In this document: positions 35,639 to 43,130 of the stretch, piece by piece
Position numbering within the stretch: the first letter of the stretch is position 1
How the letters are laid out: every line of letters begins with the position of its first letter
From: an uncultured Paracoccaceae bacterium
GTDB lineage: Bacteria > Pseudomonadota > Alphaproteobacteria > Rhodobacterales > Rhodobacteraceae
DNA length: 64,000 bases
Reading direction: 5' to 3'
Assembly: GCA_947495295.1 (NCBI GenBank)
Contig: CANLYJ010000002.1
Location: forward strand, 558,001-622,000
The notes under the pieces: generated by a model
Told to the model about the DNA's origin: nothing
Databases searched by the model: none
The model's input: the letters and a program-made list of their open reading frames with translations, nothing else
Program-made: the position numbers and the translations under genes

Positions 35639-36621
35639 TCGCCGTCCAGCGCATTGAAACCTGACGCAACACCCAAGCGCGGCCCCAGTTCGGTGGCTGC
35701 AATGACGCGAATGTCATCAACGGCTTGCTGAATGATCTCAACATGCAGGCGCGATTGCGGTGTATCGACACCGGCAAAGACCGGATCATTAAGCACCTGC
35801 AACTTGGCCAAAGCCCTGTCGAACGCCCCAAACAATTCGGGGTCGTTCTCAGATAGATGCCCCGCCAGATCACGCAATGACGTCAGCGAAATCAGCACAT
35901 GGCGGGTAGAGCGTTCCGACCGCCGCGCCTCTGCCCGCAAGGGGCGGGGCTTGTCAAACGTGCCAAGCGGACGGCCAAGCCGGGTTTCAGATGTAAACTG
36001 CAACCCCGCCGTCAATGCCTTGAATAATTCCTGCAAGGCCTCGGCATCAGTCCGATATGTATCAGATAGGGACAGAAGGCGGTCGGCATAACCGTCATTC
36101 CAATCATCATCGACAGCCGCAGCAACGGCCGCAATATCGGCGGCGACGGTCTGCACCAATTGGCAGCGATAGGCGTCACTGCCCATGGACGTGATCACAT
36201 CGTCATACAGCAGAAATTCCATCGCATAGAAACCACGCGCGGCGATGGACATATCGGCATAGGCTGCCGCACTGGCGGCGATATCATCCTCATCCCGGAT
36301 CAGCGCGGACAAGGCTTTGGGTGTCGCCCCCCGGCTGTCCGGCCAAAAGGCAAGGGCGAAGGCGCGGTCATCAACCTCGGTCGGGCCAAAGCGCAGGTGG
36401 CTCACCGCAACCCAAGCATCAAACGCATCATGATAGGCCGCGCGCAAAGGGGCTGATGTGGGGCTGCAATCGGTCGCGGCGGTTTCAGCCAAAACTGCAC
36501 TGCGCTGGGCCAGACGGTCAAAACCCGGCAGAATATGCTGGGCCACGACGATATCGACGGTCTGCGCCGCACCAGTCAGCGGCAGGCAAACAAGCGCAAT
36601 GGTCGCGATTAGCTGTCTCAT
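35635..36621 (-). CDS. Imelysin-family protein (variant active motif)
   Basis: A 328-residue periplasmic protein with signal peptide MRQLIATIALVCLPLTGAAQ. It is all-alpha like imelysins, which are linked to iron uptake. The family motif GxHxxE is altered to GFYAMEFLLYDD, with Tyr replacing His, so it may not bind the same metal or ligand as the second imelysin at 39756-41018. It overlaps the di-haem gene upstream (by four bases) and the DUF1513 gene downstream (by four bases), forming one leftward operon. Confidence 0.85.
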   Translation of the reverse strand: MRQLIATIALVCLPLTGAAQTVDIVVAQHILPGFDRLAQRSAVLAETAATDCSPTSAPLRAAYHDAFDAWVAVSHLRFGPTEVDDRAFALAFWPDSRGATPKALSALIRDEDDIAASAAAYADMSIAARGFYAMEFLLYDDVITSMGSDAYRCQLVQTVAADIAAVAAAVDDDWNDGYADRLLSLSDTYRTDAEALQELFKALTAGLQFTSETRLGRPLGTFDKPRPLRAEARRSERSTRHVLISLTSLRDLAGHLSENDPELFGAFDRALAKLQVLNDPVFAGVDTPQSRLHVEIIQQAVDDIRVIAATELGPRLGVASGFNALDGD

Positions 36622-38138
36622 AGGCTTTCCAAAAATCTGATCAGGGCGTCACGGTCCACCTTGGGCATATCAACCACCGCATCGCGCTGCGCCTGCGCTT
36701 CGCCACCATGCCAAAGGATCGCCTCCAGCAGCGATCGGGCGCGCCCGTCATGCAGGAAATAGCTGTGCCCGCTAACCTGTTCTGTCAGGCCAATGCCCCA
36801 CAAGGGGGCGGTGCGCCATTCGCGGCCCGTTGCCCGGGCCTCTGGCCGATGATCGGCCAGCCCTTCGCCCATGTCATGCAGCAGCATATCGGTATAGGGC
36901 CAGATCAGTTGAAAGCTTTGTTCCGGCTGATCCTTCAGGCGATGGGTGACAAAACTGGGTGTATGACAAGAGGTGCAGCCGGTGCTGTAGAAAACCTCCT
37001 TGCCGCGCAGCACTTGGGCGTCATCAACATCGCGACGGGCGGGAACGGCAAGGTTGCGACTATAAAAGGTGACAAGGTCAAGGATCTCGTCATCGATCTC
37101 AAACACCCGATCATCACCATCGCCATGCGGGGCGCTCTGACAGGCGGTCTGCGCCTGGGTGCATTCGCCAGCAGGGTTGGGAAACATGGGTGAGGCGATA
37201 CCGATATCGCCCGCAAATGCGCCTGCCGACTGCTGCCTGATCGTGGGGTTGCCCGCCTTATGGCCAAACCGGCCCAGCATCGGTTGATCAAACTCCGCAG
37301 ACCAGACAATATTCGCACGACCCGAAATACCATCGCCATCAGCATCGTCGGGGTCGGTTGCGGCCAGAATATCGGCGGCAGGAACGGCTTCTAACAGGCC
37401 AAGGCCGATCATCTGGTTGGCGATGCGGGGGCTGAGCATGGCATCAGGATGTAACGGTCCATAGCCAAGGTTTTCGGCGGTATATGTCGGATGACGCAGA
37501 CTGGCGGTTTCACCCTCGGACAAGGCAATCTCTTCCTCGGTATAGGTGATGTCCAGCTGGTACTCGGCGGCGTGACCCTGCACCGAAAATTCCTGCAACT
37601 GGGTGCCATAGGTCGGGTCGGGCAGTGTGGCGATATAGTCTTCGATCTCTTTGATACCATCCTCGTAATTGCCGGGGATCGACACGCGCAGGAACATCGA
37701 TATGGCATTATCATCACCCGGTTCGGGCGGGTGACCACGGCCATCCTTGATATGGCAGCGCTGGCAGGACCGGGCGTTGAACAGCGGACCAAGCCCGTCA
37801 GAGGCGAGGGTCGAGGAAGGCGAAGACACCCATAATTTGCGGAACAGGCCATTGCCAACCTTAAAGGTCAGTTCGTCCTCAAACGCGATATTGCCCGAAG
37901 GCTGCGAAAACGCATCGGCATTGTTGCGTGCGCGGACGGTTGCAGCGCCGGCCTGTCGTTCTTCGAACTTGTGGGCTTGGGTGAAATCGGTTGTGGGGGC
38001 AGTAACATCAGCGATGCGGGCGGCCTCAGCATCAGTGCGCGCAATGACGTCCAGATGTGGGTCACCCAAGGGGTCCGCCGACGACTCAGCCGCGATGCAC
38101 ATGATCACCATTGCAACGAATTTTGATGGTCTTCGCAC
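36618..38138 (-). CDS. Di-haem oxidoreductase-family protein (DUF1111)
   Basis: A 506-residue exported protein, with an N-terminal signal MRRPSKFVAMVIMCIAAESSA. Two c-type haem sites are present: CQRCH at 125-129 and CTSCH in the last third (STGCTSCHTPSF). Between them is an EF-hand-like loop DPDDADGDGISGR. The DUF1111 family, often called thiol oxidoreductase, accompanies imelysins and may reduce Fe(III) in the periplasm. It is the first gene of the leftward operon with imelysin and DUF1513; a dyad-rich AT region (38139-38234) precedes it. Confidence 0.9.
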   Translation of the reverse strand: MRRPSKFVAMVIMCIAAESSADPLGDPHLDVIARTDAEAARIADVTAPTTDFTQAHKFEERQAGAATVRARNNADAFSQPSGNIAFEDELTFKVGNGLFRKLWVSSPSSTLASDGLGPLFNARSCQRCHIKDGRGHPPEPGDDNAISMFLRVSIPGNYEDGIKEIEDYIATLPDPTYGTQLQEFSVQGHAAEYQLDITYTEEEIALSEGETASLRHPTYTAENLGYGPLHPDAMLSPRIANQMIGLGLLEAVPAADILAATDPDDADGDGISGRANIVWSAEFDQPMLGRFGHKAGNPTIRQQSAGAFAGDIGIASPMFPNPAGECTQAQTACQSAPHGDGDDRVFEIDDEILDLVTFYSRNLAVPARRDVDDAQVLRGKEVFYSTGCTSCHTPSFVTHRLKDQPEQSFQLIWPYTDMLLHDMGEGLADHRPEARATGREWRTAPLWGIGLTEQVSGHSYFLHDGRARSLLEAILWHGGEAQAQRDAVVDMPKVDRDALIRFLESL

Positions 38139-38151
38139 GTTCTACCTTTCA

Positions 38152-38189
38152 TTCTTTTCTAATTCTTATAATTATAGTCAGGAAAAGAA
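38152..38189. promoter_or_regulatory. Dyad-rich divergent promoter region of the iron locus
   Basis: TTCTTTTC (38152-38159) and GAAAAGAA (38182-38189) flank an AT-rich core containing the ten-base palindrome TATAATTATA (38167-38176). The region lies between the divergent di-haem gene and the 145-aa gene. On the minus strand it includes CCTGACT, similar to the CCTGAGT half-sites found at 41918 and 42001, so an iron-responsive regulator may act here. Confidence 0.4.
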
Positions 38190-38234
38190 AATAGCGCAGA
38201 TTCTATCGCTGCAACATTTGATGAAAGATACGAC

Positions 38235-38672
38235 ATGGCGTCATCGGCAGTCCGACATATGGCATTTGCCAGCCCATCCAGCCGCCCACCTGCGGATCCC
38301 ATCCCGACGCACTGGCGGGGGTGCCTGAACCGGCTGCGCATGATTGCCCTACAATGCCGCAGCGCTGCATATACTGACCTTTTCAAGGCCTGCGCGCTGC
38401 TGTCGACAAAGCACGACATGGCAAGGGATGCGCATGCGCGGGCGCTGCTGAAATGTCTGCGTCAGGCGGTCAGTGATCAGCCCGTGTTCTACCGGCCCGG
38501 CGTGGCAGAGGTGTCGTTTGATGAGGCTTGGTTGTTGCGTGCGATCATGGCCATTGCCAGCGGCGATCAGGACAGTTTTTCCTTTCTCATCCGGTCGCGG
38601 GTGCCAAAACTGCACCAACGCAACATCGCATTCCTGATCAAGGGTATATCCGAGCGGTTTCGTCAGATTTAG
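38235..38672 (+). CDS. Hypothetical protein of the iron locus, 145 aa
   Basis: A soluble, helix-rich 145-residue protein with no signal peptide and four cysteines. I recognise no named family. A central stretch (RALLKCLRQAVSDQPVFYRPGVAEVSFDEAWLLRAIMAIASGDQDS) aligns by eye with the middle of the 159-aa protein at 41034-41513: a Cys, then P-x-x-x-R-x-x-V, then D-E-A, then I-x-x-x-A-x-G. It is divergent from the di-haem gene, and its stop codon lies inside the Irr-type box upstream of dps. The start codon is uncertain. Confidence 0.62.
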   Translation: MASSAVRHMAFASPSSRPPADPIPTHWRGCLNRLRMIALQCRSAAYTDLFKACALLSTKHDMARDAHARALLKCLRQAVSDQPVFYRPGVAEVSFDEAWLLRAIMAIASGDQDSFSFLIRSRVPKLHQRNIAFLIKGISERFRQI

Positions 38673-38684
38673 AATAATTCTAAA
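38668..38684 (+). promoter_or_regulatory. Irr-type iron control element (ICE box) upstream of dps
   Basis: TTTAGAA-TAA-TTCTAAA is a perfect 7-3-7 palindrome, identical in form to the ICE box bound by the haem-responsive regulator Irr in Rhizobiales and Rhodobacterales. It is 100 bp upstream of the dps start codon and overlaps the stop codon of the preceding gene. Confidence 0.8.
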
Positions 38685-38783
38685 AAAGGCTTGCCTACCG
38701 GTCGCAGTGGCTTATTTAGCTGTGGAGCAAGCCAGCCTGACGCCAGCCAGCCAGTGAGAATTTGAAAAAACCGGAGAGTTGGA

Positions 38784-39254
38784 ATGACCCAAACAGCCAT
38801 GTCGTTGAATACAGATGCGAAAACCGCAATTGCCGAGGCGCTGAACCAATCCGTGGCCGAAACGGCGGTCACAACGATGCTTGCGCAGAACTTTCATTGG
38901 AACGTGAAGGGTATGGCATTCGGCCCGTTGCACGATCTGTTTCAGAAAATCTACGAAGATCACTTTGTCGCGCAGGATGATCTGGCCGAACGTATTCGGG
39001 CCATCGACGCACATGCCGAAGGCATGCTTGCCGGGATGATCAAGCGTTCCAAAGTGTCCGAACATGACGGCCACGCGACGGATAAAGAGATGATCAAGAT
39101 GATGCAGGACGCACAGGAAACCCTTGCGGCGACACTCGCAGGTTGCGGTGAACTGGCGGCGGAACATGGCGACACCCTGACAGAGGATCTGTGCATTGCG
39201 CGTGGTCAGGAGCACGAGAAATTCGCCTGGTTCCTGCGGTCGCATCTGGGTTGA
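38784..39254 (+). CDS. dps: Dps-family ferritin-like DNA-binding/iron storage protein
   Basis: A 156-residue Dps. The intersubunit ferroxidase residues are in NFHWNVKGMAFGPLHDLFQKIYEDHFVAQDDLAERIRA, with the characteristic His and Asp/Glu ligands. It forms a dodecamer that oxidises Fe(II) with hydrogen peroxide and stores iron, protecting DNA. AACCGGAGAG precedes the start. The ICE box at 38668 suggests control by Irr, so that storage follows iron and haem supply. A strong terminator follows. Confidence 0.94.
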   Translation: MTQTAMSLNTDAKTAIAEALNQSVAETAVTTMLAQNFHWNVKGMAFGPLHDLFQKIYEDHFVAQDDLAERIRAIDAHAEGMLAGMIKRSKVSEHDGHATDKEMIKMMQDAQETLAATLAGCGELAAEHGDTLTEDLCIARGQEHEKFAWFLRSHLG

Positions 39255-39275
39255 TCGCGTCACAAGACAAGCATG

Positions 39276-39305
39276 AAAAAACCCCGGCAAGGCCGGGGTT
39301 TTTTT
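39276..39305 (+). terminator. Rho-independent terminator of dps
   Basis: CCCCGGC and GCCGGGG pair around AAG. The stem is extended by six A-T pairs, and a T-run follows. It is 22 bases after the dps stop. Confidence 0.88.
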
Positions 39306-39437
39306 GTTTTAGGTGTTGGTCCGAAAATCCGTAACGCCTGCATCAAAAAGGTTAGGGGACGTCCGCCCAGGGGGCGGTTGGGCGCTGCCCGGCGGTGCCC
39401 ACCGGGCGGGGCGTCTTCTTTGTATTGGTTCGGACTT

Positions 39438-39689
39438 TTAAGACCGTAGATCGAAAGGCAGTGATGCACCTTTTTTCTTCAGCTTCTTGGCATAGGCTGA
39501 TGACCACCCCTTGAACTTACCCATCTGGGCCTGCTGGGCGATCAGCATTTCGACGAACCCTTCGCGATGACTGTTCTTTTTCAAATGCTTGAAAAGTGAC
39601 TTCTGCGCCCTGGTCATCGAACAACCGATGCAATGTCCTTGGCGTTTGTACTTGCAGACATCAATACAAGGGTTGGGGATCTTGGTCAT
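39438..39689 (-). CDS. DUF1289-family small cysteine protein
   Basis: An 83-residue protein with the DUF1289 pattern PNPCIDVCKYKRQGHCIGCSMT, i.e. four cysteines in a CxxxC...CxxC arrangement that could hold a metal or iron-sulfur cluster. The remainder is basic and lysine-rich. The family's role is unknown. It is leftward, downstream of the second imelysin operon, and a GC-rich hairpin (39387-39407) lies after its stop. Confidence 0.85.
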   Translation of the reverse strand: MTKIPNPCIDVCKYKRQGHCIGCSMTRAQKSLFKHLKKNSHREGFVEMLIAQQAQMGKFKGWSSAYAKKLKKKGASLPFDLRS

Positions 39690-39755
39690 CGGGGCTCCAT
39701 GGAAAAAGGCTGCCCCAAAAGGGACCGCCTTCTTGTATCTAGGAATTACAACAGC

Positions 39756-41018
39756 TTATTGAAAGACGGCCTCTGGATCATCCAGGCTGTCGGATCCTTC
39801 AAAGGCGATCTGGTCAACGCCCAGTGCGGCAACCACACGTTCAATGGATTTGGTCTGGTCAACCAATCCGTTGACGCCACCCATCACCAGCGCTTCGCCC
39901 GCATCGTTGCCGCGTTCCAGCATCTGATCATAGCTGAACCCGGCTTCTGCCGCAGTCTTGATCCGTCCCAAGGCCATCATTGTGGTCGATAGCTTAATCT
40001 GCATTTCCTCGTCCAGCGCGGGGCTCGCCTCTGCAACCATATCCGACAGGGACGGGCCGGAAACCAAGCTGCCGTCAACCCGGACATATTCACCCAGATA
40101 GACGTTCTGAACTCCCAGACCATCATAGTAGTGGCTGTTATGGGTGTTGTCGGAAAAGCAATCATGCTCTTCCTCGGGGTCATTCAGCATCAGACCAAGG
40201 CGCATGCGCTCACCGGCTTGTTCACCATATGAAAGCGACCCCATACCGGTCAGGATGGCGGCGATTCCCGCATCGGTATCCGACAACAGCTCAGCGCGGG
40301 CGGCGCCCCCGTCGACCCATTGGGCGGCCATCCATTCCAGATCAGACACCAGCAGATCGGTGGCGGCGGTCAGATATTCCGCCCGACGGTCACAATTGCC
40401 ACTGGTACATGCGTCGCCAGATGCAAAATCGGTCCATGGACGGTTGCCAGCACCATCACCATGACCGTTCAGATCCTGACCCCACAATAGAAACTCAATC
40501 GCGTGATAGCCTGTGGCGACATTCGATTCGATTCCATCAGCTTCGTGCAGCGTTTCGGCCAGCAGGGTCGGTGTGATTGATGTTGCGTCAATGTCCGTAC
40601 CTGACAGCTTAAAGCTGGGGTTGGCCACGACATTCAACGCAGCAAAGGCGTTTTCATCCGTGGCACCGCCATAAGATGGATCAACATAGTCAATCAGACC
40701 CTCATCCAACGGCCAGGCATTCACCTTGCCTTCCCAATCATCAACGATGGCATTGCCGAAACGGTACACTTCGGTCTGCTGATACGGCACGCGGGCGGCC
40801 AGCCATGCCTCTTTCGCAGCTTGCAGGTTTTCCGCCGACGGGGCGGCAGCAAGGGCCGTCACTGCCGCTTGCAGTGTCTGGGCCGTTGTCAGGCTATCGG
40901 CATATTTCGCCGCTGCGATATTGGCATAATTGTCCAAAACATCGGTCTTTTCCAATGCAAAGCTGGGCGTCGCAAGGGCGAGGCAAAGTGCTGTTGACGC
41001 AAGAAATGTCGGTTTCAT
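39756..41018 (-). CDS. Imelysin-family iron-uptake protein (IrpA-like)
   Basis: A 420-residue exported protein with signal peptide MKPTFLASTALCLALATPSFA. The imelysin motif GxHxxE is intact as GYHAIEFLLWGQD, and a second conserved region is LRLGLMLNDPEEEHDCFSDNTHNSHYYD. Proteins of this type are iron-regulated and needed for iron acquisition in cyanobacteria. It is last in a leftward operon with the 159-aa gene, hemP and a 56-aa gene. It differs from the 35635-36621 imelysin, which lacks the motif His. Confidence 0.9.
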   Translation of the reverse strand: MKPTFLASTALCLALATPSFALEKTDVLDNYANIAAAKYADSLTTAQTLQAAVTALAAAPSAENLQAAKEAWLAARVPYQQTEVYRFGNAIVDDWEGKVNAWPLDEGLIDYVDPSYGGATDENAFAALNVVANPSFKLSGTDIDATSITPTLLAETLHEADGIESNVATGYHAIEFLLWGQDLNGHGDGAGNRPWTDFASGDACTSGNCDRRAEYLTAATDLLVSDLEWMAAQWVDGGAARAELLSDTDAGIAAILTGMGSLSYGEQAGERMRLGLMLNDPEEEHDCFSDNTHNSHYYDGLGVQNVYLGEYVRVDGSLVSGPSLSDMVAEASPALDEEMQIKLSTTMMALGRIKTAAEAGFSYDQMLERGNDAGEALVMGGVNGLVDQTKSIERVVAALGVDQIAFEGSDSLDDPEAVFQ

Positions 41019-41033
41019 AAGGTTTGGTCCCTG

Positions 41034-41513
41034 TTAGTGAAGTGTCGTGTGGTTGGGGTGATGCAATGCAACTTCGCGCGGTGCGGCAAGCTTCATCTGT
41101 TTCAATGCCAGGCCAAAATCTGTGGCCAATGAGGCGATGATCGGGGCGACATCGGCACGCACCAGCAATGTGGCGATCAGCATGGCGTCGTCGCGCTCAC
41201 CATCTGCGGCGGTGGCGATGAAGTTGGCAAAACAGGCCTCATCGGCACCGATGCATTTGCACTGAACCGAATGCCGCATCAGCGGGCGACGGCCATGGCG
41301 GGCGCATAACCCGCAAAGGTCTTCTAATGTCTCAAGCGCCTTGCGGCCGCGTTGCGATCCCAGCGCATTGGCCAGATCATTCCAGACATCAACCTGCGTT
41401 TCCGGGCCGTTACACCACATGCGCAGATATATGACGGACGCCGCAGAAACACTGTCCAGATCGGTCAGCATGGCCACCGGTGCGCCGCCGCGGTTTTCAA
41501 CGGCGCTGGTCAT
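41034..41513 (-). CDS. Cysteine-rich hypothetical protein of the hemP/imelysin operon, 159 aa
   Basis: A cytosolic-looking 159-residue protein. The start at 41513 overlaps the hemP stop (ATGA); a longer frame would only run antisense through hemP. LCGLCARHGRRPLMRHSVQCKCIGADEACF contains six cysteines in CxxC, CxC and single form, suggesting a metal or iron-sulfur site. It appears distantly related to the 145-aa protein at 38235-38672. No family name is known to me. Being between hemP and an imelysin, it is probably iron-regulated; a regulatory or haem/iron-handling role is possible. Confidence 0.7.
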   Translation of the reverse strand: MTSAVENRGGAPVAMLTDLDSVSAASVIYLRMWCNGPETQVDVWNDLANALGSQRGRKALETLEDLCGLCARHGRRPLMRHSVQCKCIGADEACFANFIATAADGERDDAMLIATLLVRADVAPIIASLATDFGLALKQMKLAAPREVALHHPNHTTLH

Positions 41514-41677
41514 TTGGTCAGGATCAGTTTGCCAGCGCGTGTAATGCGCAGCACATAGGTCTGATCGCCCAGCACAATATAGGCCTGATCGCCATCGCGG
41601 GTCAGGTCCTGTGCATCGTAAGTGGGCAGTTTGGGAGCGGCGGGCTTGGCGGCTTGGGGCATCATCTGAACTACCAT
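41510..41677 (-). CDS. hemP: Hemin uptake protein HemP
   Basis: A 55-residue protein whose translation starts MVVQMMPQAAKPAAP and ends DQTYVLRITRAGKLILTK. The terminal YxLRITRxGKLILTK is the hallmark of HemP. HemP is a small protein, usually iron-regulated, linked to haem utilisation; in some species it activates haem-uptake gene expression. GGAGCGGATAA lies just before the start. The gene overlaps the 159-aa gene by three bases and the upstream 56-aa gene by seven bases. It is easily missed because of its size. Confidence 0.9.
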   Translation of the reverse strand: MVVQMMPQAAKPAAPKLPTYDAQDLTRDGDQAYIVLGDQTYVLRITRAGKLILTK

Positions 41678-41841
41678 TTATCCGCTCCATTCGCTGTATC
41701 GCAGCGGTCCAGGACCCATTCCAACTGGAGGCCCGCGCGGCCCTGATCGCTTTGAAGGGCGGCGAGTATTTCGGACCTGCTGGGCACAACGGGCGCATCA
41801 TCGGTTCGTGTGGCTTTTTTATCTTTGGAAGGCTGTCGCAT
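41671..41841 (-). CDS. Small protein of 56 aa, first gene of the hemP operon
   Basis: A short frame with a good ribosome binding site (GAAAGGAC, seven bases before ATG) encodes MRQPSKDKKATRTDDAPVVP and ends DRCDTANGADKW. Its TAG stop falls inside the first codons of hemP, a seven-base overlap that implies translational coupling. It is hydrophilic with a basic N-terminus and one cysteine; no family is recognised. The coding call rests on ribosome binding site, overlap and position directly after the iron-type promoter. Confidence 0.6.
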   Translation of the reverse strand: MRQPSKDKKATRTDDAPVVPSRSEILAALQSDQGRAGLQLEWVLDRCDTANGADKW

Positions 41842-41919
41842 TGGGAAGTCCTTTCAATCTGGCGATGTGTCGGGCTTCCCCATCATGAATGAGGGGTGGC
41901 TAGAGGCTTTCCTTATACC

Positions 41920-41934
41920 TGAGTGAAATAATCA
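41920..41934. promoter_or_regulatory. TGA-N9-TCA element, copy 1
   Basis: Within CCTGAGTGAAATAATCA the spacing TGA-N9-TCA matches the hallmark of alphaproteobacterial iron-responsive operators of the RirA type. It lies about 80 bp upstream of the 56-aa/hemP/imelysin operon start. Confidence 0.5.
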
Positions 41935-42002
41935 TCTATGTCAATCCGACAATTTTAATCGGGTATCTAGACACCGCCAAAAAAGACGTTAGAACCTTTT
42001 CC

Positions 42003-42017
42003 TGAGTGAAATACTCG
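42003..42017. promoter_or_regulatory. TGA-N9-TCA-like element, copy 2
   Basis: CCTGAGTGAAATACTCG repeats the first 13 bases of copy 1 exactly (CCTGAGTGAAATA) and has TGA-N9-TCG. It ends 17 bases before the start codon of the iron-binding-protein gene, so a bound repressor would block that gene. Confidence 0.48.
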
Positions 42018-42034
42018 CAAAAAGGGATTGGACC

Positions 42035-43060
42035 ATGCACAACACCACAAAAACCCGAATGATCCTGGCCGCGACCGTCGCCGCCGTGGCAACGGGTGCC
42101 GTCGCTGAAGGTGAATTAAACCTCTATTCATCACGCCACTATGACACTGACGAACGGCTTTATTCGGACTTTACGGACCTGACGGGAATCACCATCAACC
42201 GGATCGAAGGCAAAGCGGATGAACTGATCGCCCGGATGGAAGCCGAAGGCGCAAATTCGCCCGCCGACGTCCTTCTGACGGTCGATACATCCCGGCTGGA
42301 ACGGGCAAAAGACGCCGGTGTCTTGCAATCCATCGACAGCGATGTTCTGGAAACCCGCGTGCCAAGCGCTCTGCAGGATGCCGACAACCAATGGTTCGGC
42401 TTCAGCCAGCGCGCCCGGATCATCTTTTACGACAAAACCGATGTGACAAACCCGCCCTTGGATTATGTTTCACTCGCCGATCCGGCGTATAAGGGGCAGA
42501 TCTGCCACCGGTCGTCATCCAACGTCTATTCCCAGACATTGCTGTCAGCCGTGATCGAAAATCATGGTGCTGACGCGGCCAAAGGCTGGGCGCAGGGCGT
42601 TGTCGATAACTTCGCACGCGCACCGCAGGGCGGCGACACCGATCAGCTGCGGGGTCTGGTATCGGGTGAATGCGACATTTCGATCTCGAACACCTATTAC
42701 TTCGCCCGCGCGATCCGGAAAGATGTTGATGGGTTGGACCAGGACGCAATGGATAATATCGGCTGGGTTTTCCCTGCGCAAAACGCAGAAGGCGCGCATA
42801 TGAACCTGTCGGGTGGCGGTGTGGCCGCCAATGCGCCCAACAAGGAAAACGCCATCAAGTTCATGGAATACCTCGCCTCTGATCCCGCACAGCAATATTT
42901 CAGCGCAGGTAACGATGAATACCCGGCAGTGCCCGGTGTTGGCCTGTCACCTTCTGTCGCCGCACTTGGGCTTTTCCGCCCGGACGCTGTGGATCTCAGC
43001 AAGGTTGCCAAAAACGTACCCGCCGCACAGGCGATTTTTAACGAGGTAGGTTGGGAATAA
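42035..43060 (+). CDS. Fe(III) ABC transporter substrate-binding protein (FbpA/FutA type)
   Basis: A 341-residue periplasmic iron-binding protein with signal peptide ending AVAEG. The mature N-terminus ELNLYSSRHYDTDERLYSDFTDLTGI and GECDISISNTYYFARAI, with the iron-coordinating tyrosine pair, are diagnostic of family 1 ferric-binding proteins. It delivers Fe(III) to an inner-membrane permease, presumably the 43128-44786 product. It is preceded by an iron-type operator (copy 2) and divergent from the hemP operon. No ATPase gene lies nearby. Confidence 0.93.
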   Translation: MHNTTKTRMILAATVAAVATGAVAEGELNLYSSRHYDTDERLYSDFTDLTGITINRIEGKADELIARMEAEGANSPADVLLTVDTSRLERAKDAGVLQSIDSDVLETRVPSALQDADNQWFGFSQRARIIFYDKTDVTNPPLDYVSLADPAYKGQICHRSSSNVYSQTLLSAVIENHGADAAKGWAQGVVDNFARAPQGGDTDQLRGLVSGECDISISNTYYFARAIRKDVDGLDQDAMDNIGWVFPAQNAEGAHMNLSGGGVAANAPNKENAIKFMEYLASDPAQQYFSAGNDEYPAVPGVGLSPSVAALGLFRPDAVDLSKVAKNVPAAQAIFNEVGWE

Positions 43061-43092
43061 CCGCCCCCAAACGGCTCCCACTTATCTTCATT

Positions 43093-43130
43093 GAAAGGGG
43101 CGGACCATTGGTCTTGCCCCTTTCTTTTTA
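43093..43130. terminator. Terminator between convergent iron-transport genes
   Basis: GAAAGGGGC pairs with GCCCCTTTC and is followed by TTTTT, 33 bases after the binding-protein stop. On the opposite strand it lies directly after the permease stop, so it can serve both transcripts. Confidence 0.8.

Noticed and set aside
39260..39469. Minus-strand frame of 69 codons after dps
   Set aside because: It covers the dps terminator and a GC-rich hairpin region and overlaps the DUF1289 gene; proline/arginine-rich with no start signal.
41514..41801. Upstream extension of the 159-aa iron-locus gene
   Set aside because: It crosses hemP and the 56-aa gene in another frame; the ATGA overlap with hemP gives the natural start at 41513.
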